From Clostridiales bacterium (lineage in GTDB: Bacteria > Bacillota > Clostridia > Lachnospirales > Lachnospiraceae): a stretch of 64,000 nt of DNA. The first letter of the stretch is position 1; each line of letters opens with the position of its first letter. Below are positions 53,660-61,050 of the stretch, in pieces. Where the stretch lies: assembly GCA_022770525.1 (NCBI GenBank), contig JALEHN010000087.1, forward strand, positions 1-64,000, written 5' to 3'. The notes below the pieces were generated by a model, which was not told the origin of the DNA, searched no databases, and was given only the letters and a program-made list of their open reading frames with translations. Made by a program: the position numbers and the translations under genes.

Positions 53660-53692
53660 TTGACAAATTATTCAGCCGTTTATGTTTATAAT
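53660..53692 (+). promoter_or_regulatory. spoIIG promoter with a 21-bp spacer and Spo0A-box-like site
   Basis: TTGACA (53660-53665) and TATAAT (53687-53692) are both consensus but 21 bp apart. On the minus strand the -35 region reads TTGTCAAA, close to the 0A box TTGTCGAA. In Bacillus spoIIG the spacer is 22 bp and Spo0A-P binds over the -35. CGTCGGA at 53616 may be a further upstream box. Confidence 0.65.
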
Positions 53693-53715
53693 GGGACGTA
53701 CAGTGACTGACGGAG

Positions 53716-54609
53716 GTGATTCTGTTTTATGTAGTTTATATTGATGAAGTATTTTTTGTGAATTTCATAATGAACATGATATTGCTCTATATGGTCAAAA
53801 GATTCAGGGGGCTGGCTGCCACCGCTCCCCGTATTGCGGCCGGAGCAGCGCTTGGCGGGGGTACAATTGTGATTTTGTGCCTCGTATCATTACCTGCGGT
53901 TTTGGAATCTATCATTACCCTTGCCGCATTGCCGTTTGGCATGCTTTTGACAGCATTTCACACAAAAAATATAAAAAGTAATGTTTTGAATTTAATTACA
54001 TTATATCTAAATACTGCCATGACAGGCGGATTACTCCAAATCATCTTCTACCACACAACTCTTAAAGACTGCTTATATATCAATTATGATACCGGCCGAC
54101 AAGTGCCTCCGGGGCGTTTTGTATCAGGCATCGGGCTTTTGGTCATATGCATCTGTATGGTTATCAGATTATATGATTACAGATGCCGGATCGTCCCATC
54201 AAGGTGCAGTGTGCGCCTGACCGTTCACGGTAAAAAAATTTGTGCCAATGCTCTGATCGATACAGGCAACGGACTATATGAACCGATCAGCCATCAGCCG
54301 GTATGCATCATCTATTACCCGCTATTAAAAAAATACATTCATCATACAGACAGGAATAAACTGAGGATTATACCGGCCCGTACAATCGGCGGCGGTCAGG
54401 GATATCTTTATGCCATTTTGATTGACCGTATGGAGGTTTTGACAGGTCAGTGGAAGGGCGATTTTAAAAATGTATATGTTGCTTTGGAAAATAAAGAATT
54501 TTGCGGCTGTCAGGTGCTTTTGCATCCGGCATTTTTAAAAAGCAAAGGCAGCGGCGTGTGTGAGCAGGAGGGTCATGAATATGGTTGTAAATGCGCAGGT
54601 TCCGGCTAA
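53716..54609 (+). CDS. spoIIGA: Sporulation sigma-E factor-processing peptidase SpoIIGA
   Basis: About 295 residues. Five N-terminal membrane segments ([20 protein letters not shown] onwards), then an aspartic protease-like domain with [14 protein letters not shown] (catalytic Asp in DTGN) and [12 protein letters not shown]. It cleaves pro-sigma-E at the septum. GTG 53716 overlaps GGAGG; CTG 53722 is better spaced for that ribosome site, so a CTG start is possible. It overlaps sigE by about 35 bp. Confidence 0.93.
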   Translation: MILFYVVYIDEVFFVNFIMNMILLYMVKRFRGLAATAPRIAAGAALGGGTIVILCLVSLPAVLESIITLAALPFGMLLTAFHTKNIKSNVLNLITLYLNTAMTGGLLQIIFYHTTLKDCLYINYDTGRQVPPGRFVSGIGLLVICICMVIRLYDYRCRIVPSRCSVRLTVHGKKICANALIDTGNGLYEPISHQPVCIIYYPLLKKYIHHTDRNKLRIIPARTIGGGQGYLYAILIDRMEVLTGQWKGDFKNVYVALENKEFCGCQVLLHPAFLKSKGSGVCEQEGHEYGCKCAGSG

Positions 54610-55321
54610 ATTTAAGCGGAAGGTGATGCAGGGATTTAAAACAGTGATTTACCCGCAGAACGGGGAAATTTATTATATCGGGGGCACGAAGGTGCTTCCG
54701 GTGCCTCTTGAGGCAGCTGAGGAGGCAAAAGCAATTGCGATGCTTGGGACGAAGGAAGAACAGCAGGGAAGATCTGTATTAATTGAACACAATCTGCGGC
54801 TCGTCGTTTATATCGCAAAGAAATTTGACAATACAGGGGTAGGTGTGGAGGACCTCATATCCATCGGGACAATAGGGCTTATTAAAGCCATCAATTCCTT
54901 TAATCCCGATAAAAATATAAAACTGGCCACCTATGCGTCGCGATGTATTGAGAATGAAATTCTTATGTATCTCAGGAGAAATAATAAAACCCGAATGGAA
55001 GTGTCTATTGATGAGCCGCTGAATGTGGACTGGGATGGCAATGAATTGCTGCTGTCGGATATTTTAGGTTCCGACGAGGATGAAGTCTCAAGGGAAATGG
55101 AAGATGAGGTGGATAAGAAGCTTTTGGAACGGGCCATCAGGCAGCTTTCGAATCGTGAACAGACCATTATCAGGCTGCGCTACGGGATGGCTTCCCCGGA
55201 CGGCAGGGAAAAAACACAGAAAGAGGTTGCGGATATTTTAGGCATTTCCCAGTCCTATATTTCGAGACTTGAAAAGAAAATTATTAACCGGTTAAAAAAA
55301 GAGATTTTAAAAATGAGCTGA
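54575..55321 (+). CDS. sigE: RNA polymerase sporulation sigma factor sigma-E (pro-form)
   Basis: 248 residues. The pro-sequence ([20 protein letters not shown]) precedes sigma-70 regions: [20 protein letters not shown] and [20 protein letters not shown] (2.1-2.2), [20 protein letters not shown] (2.3-2.4), and [20 protein letters not shown] (4.2). It drives early mother-cell genes. AGGAGGG lies before ATG 54575; 54581 is an alternative start. Confidence 0.97.
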   Translation: MNMVVNAQVPAKFKRKVMQGFKTVIYPQNGEIYYIGGTKVLPVPLEAAEEAKAIAMLGTKEEQQGRSVLIEHNLRLVVYIAKKFDNTGVGVEDLISIGTIGLIKAINSFNPDKNIKLATYASRCIENEILMYLRRNNKTRMEVSIDEPLNVDWDGNELLLSDILGSDEDEVSREMEDEVDKKLLERAIRQLSNREQTIIRLRYGMASPDGREKTQKEVADILGISQSYISRLEKKIINRLKKEILKMS

Positions 55322-55477
55322 TTTTATCCGGCGGATACGGCATACCGATGTACCGGTGCTTAAATAGTGATTTAAAATAATTGCAGCCTTTTGGATCCGG
55401 TCTTTAAAATGCTTCATGCATCGGGGCATTTCCGCCTGAATTTTTAGTGACAGACAGTGCTGCCCAGAAAATCCCAA

Positions 55478-55507
55478 GTATATTTGAGGGTAAATATGAG
55501 CATCATT
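55478..55507 (+). promoter_or_regulatory. Forespore-type (sigma-F/sigma-G) promoter of sigG
   Basis: GTATA (55478-55482), 18-bp spacer, CATCATT (55501-55507). The sigma-G consensus is GHATR-18-CATXHTA: the -35 matches fully and the -10 at 6/7. Start would be about 30 bp before the sigG ATG. The gap 55322-55543 shows nothing else. Confidence 0.5.
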
Positions 55508-55543
55508 AAAATGAAACTAAAACAGACAGGTCGGTGATTTTCT

Positions 55544-56323
55544 ATGGCAGGATACAAAGTTGAAATTTGCGGTGTTAATACAGCAAAGCTTCCGGTATTA
55601 TCCAGGGAAGAAAAAGAACAGTTAATGAAACGCATTAAAGATGGAGATATGGCAGCCAGGGAAACTTTTATCAAGGGAAATTTAAGACTTGTGCTGAGTG
55701 TGATCAGCAGATTTTCCGGCAGCAATGAAAATGTTGATGATTTATTTCAGGTCGGCTGTATAGGGCTTATTAAAGCCATCGATAACTTTGATATGAACCA
55801 GCAGGTGATGTTTTCAACTTATGCATGTCCGATGATTATCGGAGAGATCCGCAGATATCTGAGAGATTTTAACAGCATCAGAGTCAGCCGTTCATTAAGA
55901 GACACTGCTTATAAAGCGATCTATGCAAAGGAAGCATATATCAGGAAAAATAACAGGGAGCCGACGGTCGCGGAAATTGCCGAGGAAATCGGTATTGCCA
56001 GAGAGGATATCGTTTTTGCGATGGACGCCATACAAAGCCCGGTATCATTTTATGAGCCGGTGTATACCGAAGGCGGTGATACACTTTGCATAATGGATCA
56101 GGTCAGCGATAAGAAAAACGGTGAAGACACATGGGTCGAGCAGATCGCACTTGGTGAAGCTGTAAAAAAACTGGCAAAAAGGGAGCAGCGTATTATAAAA
56201 ATGCGCTTTTATGAGGGAAAGACACAGATGGAGGCGGCAAGGGAACTGTCAATCTCGCAGGCACAGATTTCAAGAATTGAAAAAGCAGCCTTAAAAACGA
56301 TGCGCAGCTATCTTTCCAGGTAA
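55544..56323 (+). CDS. sigG: RNA polymerase sporulation sigma factor sigma-G
   Basis: 259 residues. VEICGVNTAKLPVLSREEKE is the sigma-G N terminus, with the residues to which SpoIIAB and CsfB bind in Bacillus; KGNLRLVLSVISRF, VDDLFQVGCIGLIKAIDNFD, FSTYACPMIIGEIRRYLRD (region 2) and TQMEAARELSISQAQISRIE (4.2) follow. It runs late forespore transcription. Placement after sigE is conserved in spore-formers. Confidence 0.97.
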   Translation: MAGYKVEICGVNTAKLPVLSREEKEQLMKRIKDGDMAARETFIKGNLRLVLSVISRFSGSNENVDDLFQVGCIGLIKAIDNFDMNQQVMFSTYACPMIIGEIRRYLRDFNSIRVSRSLRDTAYKAIYAKEAYIRKNNREPTVAEIAEEIGIAREDIVFAMDAIQSPVSFYEPVYTEGGDTLCIMDQVSDKKNGEDTWVEQIALGEAVKKLAKREQRIIKMRFYEGKTQMEAARELSISQAQISRIEKAALKTMRSYLSR

Positions 56324-56336
56324 AAGAAAAAATAAT

Positions 56337-56363
56337 GTCAGGGTCAAAAATCCTGACCCTGAC
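56337..56363. terminator. Bidirectional terminator between sigG and hisA
   Basis: GTCAGGGTCA (56337-56346) and its exact complement (56354-56363), seven-base loop; A-rich to the left serves the minus strand, TTAATAT to the right serves sigG weakly. Confidence 0.75.
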
Positions 56364-56440
56364 GTTAATATAAATCACGATGGTTTAACTTTGTGACAGC
56401 GTTTGATGTCCCGGCAAAACTGCGTCAATATGCATCATGA

Positions 56441-57211
56441 TTATTTAAACCGGCAGATATCGCTGTAAGGAATCGTGCCGCCAAACAGATCCAGCGCGCT
56501 TCCGATGGTAAAATCAAGCTGTCCGTTACTGATGCTGTAAAGAAGCTTCAGGTCGTCATAGGAGCCGATGCCGCCGGCATAGGTGATCGGGCATTTGTGC
56601 CACCCGGCTAAAAGCGCCGCAAGCTCTTTTTCGATACCGGAGGCTTTGCCTTCAACGTCAACAGCGTGGATCAGAAATTCATCGCAGTAAGGATATAAAA
56701 TATCCAGTGTTTCGGCTGAGACTTCCGTATCGGTAAATTTCTGCCATCGGTCTGTGACGATCATATATCGTCCGTCTTTTTTTCGGCAGCTGAGATCGAG
56801 AACAAGATGCTCCCGTCCGACAGCATGATAAACCTTTTTAAGATTTTCAAAATTAATCTGTCCGTCTTTGAATACATATGAAGTGACGATGACATGGGAG
56901 GCGCCGGCTTTGATCATATCCGGTGCGTTGACATCGTTGATGCCGCCGCCGATCATAAGCCCTCCGGGATATTCGGCTAATGCTTCCCGGGCCTGTTTTA
57001 AGTCAGCTTCATAAAAAGGGGAAGAAGCCGGATTTAGAATAATGATATGGCCGCCCCGCAGTCCGTCTTTTTTATACATCCGGGCATAGTAGCGGGCATC
57101 GCATCCGGAGACAAAGTTTTCCTTTGCCCGGTCACCCTGATCATTTAAGCTGCCGCCGACAATCTGTTTAACGCAGCCGTTATGAATATCAATGCATGGT
57201 CTGAATTTCAT
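56441..57211 (-). CDS. hisA: ProFAR isomerase, eukaryotic-type HisA
   Basis: 256 residues. FRPCIDIHNGCVKQIVGGSL, GGHIIILNPASSPF, MIGGGINDVNAPDMIKAGAS, VLDLSCRKKDGRYMIVTDRW, EFLIHAVDVEGKASGIEKEL, ITYAGGIGSYDDLKLL and SALDLFGG follow the yeast HIS6 pattern rather than bacterial HisA. It isomerizes ProFAR in histidine synthesis. It is alone, on the minus strand, without other his genes. Start ATG 57211 follows GAAGGGG (minus strand). Confidence 0.92.
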   Translation of the reverse strand: MKFRPCIDIHNGCVKQIVGGSLNDQGDRAKENFVSGCDARYYARMYKKDGLRGGHIIILNPASSPFYEADLKQAREALAEYPGGLMIGGGINDVNAPDMIKAGASHVIVTSYVFKDGQINFENLKKVYHAVGREHLVLDLSCRKKDGRYMIVTDRWQKFTDTEVSAETLDILYPYCDEFLIHAVDVEGKASGIEKELAALLAGWHKCPITYAGGIGSYDDLKLLYSISNGQLDFTIGSALDLFGGTIPYSDICRFK

Positions 57212-57243
57212 AATAACCCCTTCTTTCTTTTGTCTGCCTGATT

Positions 57244-57376
57244 CCGGCATTATCATGCGGATATGAATGCATGAACTTTTGCCCCGGTATCATCATGCAA
57301 GTCTGAATGCATGAACTTTGCCCTGGTATCATCATGCGGATATGAATGCATGAACTTTTGCCTCCGGCATCATCAT
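57244..57376. repeat. About 40-bp tandem repeats upstream of hisA
   Basis: Units at 57244, 57284 and 57323 (40, 39, 41 bp) plus a partial fourth at 57364. Each begins CCGG-ATCATCATGC and holds GAATGCATGAACTTT. They lie just upstream of the hisA start; the ATGAATGCATG core resembles the first hisA codons. The rest of 57377-57520 shows no gene. Confidence 0.85.
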
Positions 57377-57522
57377 ATTATACAAGAATAATTTAATGAA
57401 GTAAAGTGTTAGTCTGAAAAAAAGCGGTGATTACGATGTTATTAACCGATGATTTATGCAAAATATACAAAAATCAAGAAAGAGTTTCATGTGTTTTGTC
57501 AATGGAAGAACAGGAAAGTATA

Positions 57523-57531
57523 TGCTATACT
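57523..57531 (+). promoter_or_regulatory. Extended -10 promoter of the ptsHI operon
   Basis: TGCTATACT, a TGn extended -10 with TATACT at 57526-57531; no good -35 at 17 bp. Start near 57538 leaves about 20 nt before the RAT element. Confidence 0.6.
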
Positions 57532-57557
57532 AGTCAAGTAATAAATCAATACGGAGA

Positions 57558-57586
57558 GGGTTGTTACTGATAAAGCAGGCAAGACC
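57558..57586 (+). promoter_or_regulatory. RNA antiterminator (RAT) of BglG/LicT type upstream of ptsH
   Basis: GGGTTGTTACTG, five bases, then GCAGGCAAGACC. This matches the family consensus GG-TTGTTACTG-N5/6-GCAGGCAA-ACC at every fixed position. Its 3' arm is also the 5' arm of the terminator at 57579-57629, so the two folds exclude each other. Binding of a CAT-domain protein would let transcription reach ptsH and ptsI; such a protein is encoded at 60041. Confidence 0.88.
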
Positions 57587-57629
57587 GAGATGCATTTTTG
57601 TAGATGTATTTTCTGGTTTTGTCTTTTTT
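57579..57629 (+). terminator. Leader terminator of ptsH, overlapping the RAT
   Basis: GCAAGACC (57579-57586) pairs with GGTTTTGT (57615-57622), ATGCAT (57590-57595) with ATGTAT (57604-57609), then TTTTTT (57624-57629). A second hairpin (TAAATCCGC/GCGGATTTA, 57666-57700) lies before the ptsH start. Confidence 0.8.
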
Positions 57630-57750
57630 CATTTTACGGACCTTTTTTCCGGTGATCGTGAGGTTTAAATCCGCTGTACCAAAAATGCGGTGCGGATTTA
57701 GAGTAATGATACTTCAAATAATATTCAAATGCAAAAAGGAGAAATGAATC

Positions 57751-58008
57751 ATGAAAGAATTTAATTATGTTATCAAAGACAGCGCAGGAATCCATGCACG
57801 TCCGGCAGGACTGCTTGCAAAGAAGGCAGCAGCATGCGGAGCGGATGTGACAATTGTTAAAGGCGGCAAAGAAGCAGCAGCCAAGAAGCTTCTGGCAATC
57901 ATGTCCCTGTGCGTCAAATGCGGCGATGAGATTACAGTTAAAGTTAACGGTGGTGACGAAGAAGCTGTCTGTGCAGATATGAAGGCATTTTTCGAAGAAA
58001 ACCTTTAA
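57751..58008 (+). CDS. ptsH: Phosphocarrier protein HPr
   Basis: 85 residues. His15 is in SAGIHARPAG, with Arg17. The regulatory site of Bacillus HPr, Ser46, is Lys here (AAAKKLLAIMSL), so phosphorylation by HPr kinase at that position is impossible. It carries phosphate from enzyme I to EIIA domains. AAAAAGGAG precedes the ATG. It lies behind a RAT/terminator leader of about 215 nt. Confidence 0.95.
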   Translation: MKEFNYVIKDSAGIHARPAGLLAKKAAACGADVTIVKGGKEAAAKKLLAIMSLCVKCGDEITVKVNGGDEEAVCADMKAFFEENL

Positions 58009-58098
58009 TCGACAGCGTGCAGCCAAACTTTCAGGCGTATTCGGGTTTCATCGGTATCGTCATACCCGTATACAGTTTTTTAGGATAAAAAGCGAGAA

Positions 58099-58123
58099 TC
58101 CCCGGCAATCCAATGGCCGGGGA
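58099..58123. repeat. Hairpin in the ptsH-ptsI gap
   Basis: TCCCCGGC / GCCGGGGA, 8 perfect pairs, nine-base loop, no T-run. In an operon with unequal product needs this might be an mRNA processing or stability element. Confidence 0.55.
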
Positions 58124-58152
58124 GTTACATGAAGTTGAAGGGGTAAATAGGG

Positions 58153-59817
58153 ATGATTATTCTTAAAGGTAAAGGCGTATCGGACGGAATTGCCATCGGT
58201 AAGATGTTTTTTTATGAACGTCAGACCGGCGATGTGGAAAAATATGAGATTGAAGATACGGCTGCAGAGTATGAGCGTTTTGAAAAAGCACGTCTGAAAG
58301 CGATTGATGAACTGGATGTGCTGTACAATAAAGCAGTGGAAGAAATCGGCGAAGATGAAGCGATGATTTTTGATATGCATAAAATGATGCTTGACGATGA
58401 GGATTACTGTGACAGTGTAAAAAATATCATCAGTGAAGAAAAAGTCAATGCGGAATATGCGCTGGAGCAGACAAAAAACACTTTTTATGAATTGTTTGCG
58501 TCAATGGATGATGAATACATGCGCGGGCGTGCTGCAGATATTAAAGATGTTTCGACCCGCGTTATGAAAATACTGACAAACTCCGGTTCAGGTCTTGAAG
58601 CGGGAGATGAGCCGTTTATTATCGGCGCCGATGATTTAATGCCAAGTGAGACAGTTCAGCTTGATAAGGCGATGCTTTTAGGCTTTGCGACGATGCATGG
58701 TTCTTCAAACTCACATACGGCAATTCTGGCGCGCATGATGGGCATCCCTGCGGTCATCAGCTTAAAAGAACAGCTTAAGCCGGAATACAGCGGCAAAGAC
58801 ATGATTATTGACGGATTTACCGGCGAGATCTATATTGAGCCTGATGAGCGGACAAGCAAGCTTTATGAACAGAAACGCAAAGAATATGAACTGCAGAAGG
58901 AAATGTTAAAGCAGCTGGCGGGTATGGATAATGTGACACTTGACGGCCGCAGAATCGATGTGTTTGCCAATATAGGCCATATCAGTGACGCGGAAAGTGC
59001 CATTGTGAATGATGCCGGCGGTGTCGGCCTTTTCAGAAGCGAGTTTATTTACCTTGAAAATACAGATTACCCGACAGAAAATCAACAGTTTGAAGTGTAT
59101 AAAAGCATTGCTGAAAAAATGAACGGCAAAAAGGTTGTGATTCGTACACTGGACATCGGCGCGGATAAGCAGGCGGATTATTTCTCGATTCCTAAAGAAG
59201 AAAATCCGGCAATGGGTTATCGTGCGATCCGTATCTGCCTTGACAGACAGCTTGTCTTTAAAACACAGCTGCGTGCGCTTTTCAGAGCCTCGGTTTACGG
59301 TCATCTGGCGATTATGTTCCCGATGATTACATCTGTTGCCGAGGTACGCAAAATCAAACAGATCGTAGACGAAGTGAAACGTGAACTGGCGTCAGAAGGC
59401 TGCGCCTTTGATGAAAACGTTGAACTTGGTATTATGATTGAAACACCGGCTGCGGCGATGATCAGTGACCTGCTGGCACAGGAAGTGGATTTCTTCAGTA
59501 TCGGTACCAACGACCTGACACAGTATACACTGGCTATTGACAGGCAGAATCAGATGCTGGAAAGCTTTTATGATCCGCATCACCCGGCATTGCTCCGTAT
59601 GATTAAAATGGTTGTGGATAATGCCCATAATCACGGCATATGGGTAGGCATCTGCGGTGAGCTGGGCGCGGATCTTGAGCTGACGGAAACGTTTTTGGCC
59701 ATGGGCGTTGATGAGCTTTCCGTTCGCCCGTCGGCAATCTTCGCACTGCGCAAAAAAGTTCGTGAGACCGATGTTTCCAAGTCATTAAAAGCAGGTGTGC
59801 TTAACGACTACATTTAA
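58153..59817 (+). CDS. ptsI: PTS enzyme I (phosphoenolpyruvate-protein phosphotransferase)
   Basis: 554 residues. KGKGVSDGIAIGKMFFYE start; phospho-His in MHGSSNSHTAILARMMGIPA; PEP-binding barrel with GVGLFRSEFIYLE, NPAMGYRAIRICL, MFPMITSVAEVR, GIMIETPAAAMI, FFSIGTNDLTQYTLAIDRQN and ICGELGADL (catalytic Cys). It starts all PTS phosphotransfer. Slightly shorter than Bacillus EI (570). Confidence 0.96.
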   Translation: MIILKGKGVSDGIAIGKMFFYERQTGDVEKYEIEDTAAEYERFEKARLKAIDELDVLYNKAVEEIGEDEAMIFDMHKMMLDDEDYCDSVKNIISEEKVNAEYALEQTKNTFYELFASMDDEYMRGRAADIKDVSTRVMKILTNSGSGLEAGDEPFIIGADDLMPSETVQLDKAMLLGFATMHGSSNSHTAILARMMGIPAVISLKEQLKPEYSGKDMIIDGFTGEIYIEPDERTSKLYEQKRKEYELQKEMLKQLAGMDNVTLDGRRIDVFANIGHISDAESAIVNDAGGVGLFRSEFIYLENTDYPTENQQFEVYKSIAEKMNGKKVVIRTLDIGADKQADYFSIPKEENPAMGYRAIRICLDRQLVFKTQLRALFRASVYGHLAIMFPMITSVAEVRKIKQIVDEVKRELASEGCAFDENVELGIMIETPAAAMISDLLAQEVDFFSIGTNDLTQYTLAIDRQNQMLESFYDPHHPALLRMIKMVVDNAHNHGIWVGICGELGADLELTETFLAMGVDELSVRPSAIFALRKKVRETDVSKSLKAGVLNDYI

Positions 59818-59865
59818 AAAGACTTCTTTTAAAGTGTAATATCCACATTTTTTAAAAAATAATCG

Positions 59866-59895
59866 TTGTTATTTTGGGCAGAATGATGATATAAT
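59866..59895 (+). promoter_or_regulatory. Promoter upstream of the antiterminator gene
   Basis: TTGTTA (59866-59871), 18 bp, TATAAT (59890-59895). It would start transcription about 140 nt before the antiterminator start codon. Confidence 0.6.
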
Positions 59896-59896
59896 T

Positions 59897-59939
59897 GTGG
59901 TAACGTGAATATATTATGTATTCATGTTGCCACTTTTTT
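59897..59939 (+). terminator. Terminator of ptsHI, overlapping the next promoter's start site
   Basis: 15-bp stem (59897-59911 with 59919-59933, two G-T pairs), then six T. It begins two bases after the -10 hexamer above, so a transcript from that promoter would carry most of the hairpin at its 5' end. Confidence 0.8.
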
Positions 59940-60040
59940 GCGATATCAGGCAGAACACCGGTAACTTGGGTTATGGAAAGAATGTGCGGATCAGGGTGCA
60001 TAAAACGGCAGTCGATTATCCGTCACTGGAGGGAGAAGCA

Positions 60041-60553
60041 TTGAAGATAGAAAAAATTATTAATAATAACGTTGTAAGCTCCCAGGGCAGGGATGGACGG
60101 GAAGTCATTCTTATGGGCTGCGGTATTGCTTTTCATAAAAAGAAAGGCGAGGAAGTTGACCGGACAAAGGTTGAGAAGATTTTTTACGCGGATAATGAAG
60201 AGCGCAACAGCCGTTTGAAAGAGCTGTTTTCAAGCATTCCGGAAGAACATATCCAGCTGTCCAGTGAAATTATTGATTATGCCCGTATGCATCTGGAACA
60301 TCAGCTCAGTGATAATCTGTATTTATCACTGACAGATCATATCAGTATGGCCATTGAGCGCATGAAATCGGGGATCCAGCTGAAAAACTCACTGCTGGGG
60401 GAGATTCAGAAGAATTATGCGGCAGAGTTTGAGGTGGGCAGGCATGCGGTGGATATGATCAATGAAAGACTTCATCTGACATTGACGTATGAGGAAGCCG
60501 GATTTATCGCGCTTCATCTCATCAATGCAAAAATAGTAAGGGAAGGAAACTGA
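60041..60553 (+). CDS. BglG/LicT-family transcription antiterminator with a single PRD
   Basis: 170 residues from TTG 60041 (GAGGGAGAA upstream). CAT RNA-binding domain: KIEKIINNNVVSSQG, REVILMGCGIAFHKKKGEEV, KIFYA. One PRD: SLTDHISMAIERMKSGIQLK and YEEAGFIALHLINAKIV keep both conserved His. LicT, SacT and GlcT proteins have two PRDs and about 280 residues; this one ends exactly at the PRD1 boundary with a normal stop, and no PRD2 is found in any frame after it. The likely target is the RAT before ptsH. An EIIB gene follows after 2 bp. Confidence 0.85.
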   Translation: MKIEKIINNNVVSSQGRDGREVILMGCGIAFHKKKGEEVDRTKVEKIFYADNEERNSRLKELFSSIPEEHIQLSSEIIDYARMHLEHQLSDNLYLSLTDHISMAIERMKSGIQLKNSLLGEIQKNYAAEFEVGRHAVDMINERLHLTLTYEEAGFIALHLINAKIVREGN

Positions 60554-60555
60554 TT

Positions 60556-60804
60556 ATGGGAGAGATAGGTAGCGCAGCGGAAAAAATCATCGGCTGCTGT
60601 GTCAAAGAAAATATTGAGAAAGTATACTGCTGTATTACGAGACTGCGGCTTCGCTTTAAAGATAAAGATATCGTTGATTATGATGCATTGGAGGCTATGG
60701 ATCTTGTCAAAGGCATTTTCTGGTACGGTGACGAGTGCCAGCTTGTGATCGGACTGGAAGCGATGGCTATCAACGAGACAATGCAGTATCTGCTTTCTGT
60801 CTGA
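60556..60804 (+). CDS. Stand-alone PTS EIIB domain (glucose/beta-glucoside type)
   Basis: 82 residues. SAAEKIIGCCVKENIEKVYC leads to CITRLRLRFKD, the EIIB phosphocysteine loop (Cys26 in CxTRLR), then VKGIFWYGDECQLVIG, the conserved beta-strand pair. EIIB of this class is normally fused to a membrane EIIC; none is present here. Tight pairing with the antiterminator (start 2 bp after its stop) suggests a signalling role: EIIB phosphorylates PRD1 of such proteins to inhibit them. Confidence 0.85.
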   Translation: MGEIGSAAEKIIGCCVKENIEKVYCCITRLRLRFKDKDIVDYDALEAMDLVKGIFWYGDECQLVIGLEAMAINETMQYLLSV

Positions 60805-60805
60805 T

Positions 60806-60951
60806 GTACGGATCGTTTGATATTTCGAAACCAAAACAGATGTAAGGAAAGTAAAGCCGGATAACCGTACACGAACCATTTGATATGAGGAAACCGACGT
60901 GCGGCTGGATAACCGTGCACGAACCACTTGATATGAGGAAACCGACGTGCG
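60806..60951 (+). repeat. 48-bp tandem repeat after the EIIB gene
   Basis: Two 48-bp copies at 60856-60903 and 60904-60951 differ at three positions (core ACTTGATATGAGGAAACC); a degenerate third is at 60806-60832, right after the stop. The 60805-61050 gap otherwise holds only the next promoter. Confidence 0.9.
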
Positions 60952-61014
60952 GGCTGACCCGCGGTCAATACCGTGCTGTTTCGGTGCGAATGTATATATA
61001 TAGATAGAATTTGG

Positions 61015-61022
61015 CATATAAT
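61015..61022 (+). promoter_or_regulatory. Possible sigma-E-type -10 before ylmC/ymxH
   Basis: CATATAAT, near the sigma-E -10 (CATACAHT); an AT-rich GTATATAT lies about 15 bp upstream. Bacillus ymxH is sigma-E dependent, which makes this plausible but weak. Confidence 0.3.
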
Positions 61023-61050
61023 AAAAATGAATATGCTTTCAGGTGATGTG

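Noticed and set aside
53456-53710. 84-codon open frame between ftsZ and spoIIGA
   Set aside because: It runs through a terminator tail, hairpins and a duplicated GC-rich element and over the spoIIG promoter; no ribosome site and no protein-like pattern.
59861-59890. Possible second RAT (TTGTTATTTTGGGCAG) before the antiterminator gene
   Set aside because: It lacks the ACTG and GGCAA-ACC parts of the consensus and sits on the -35/spacer of a promoter, so it would not be transcribed from it.
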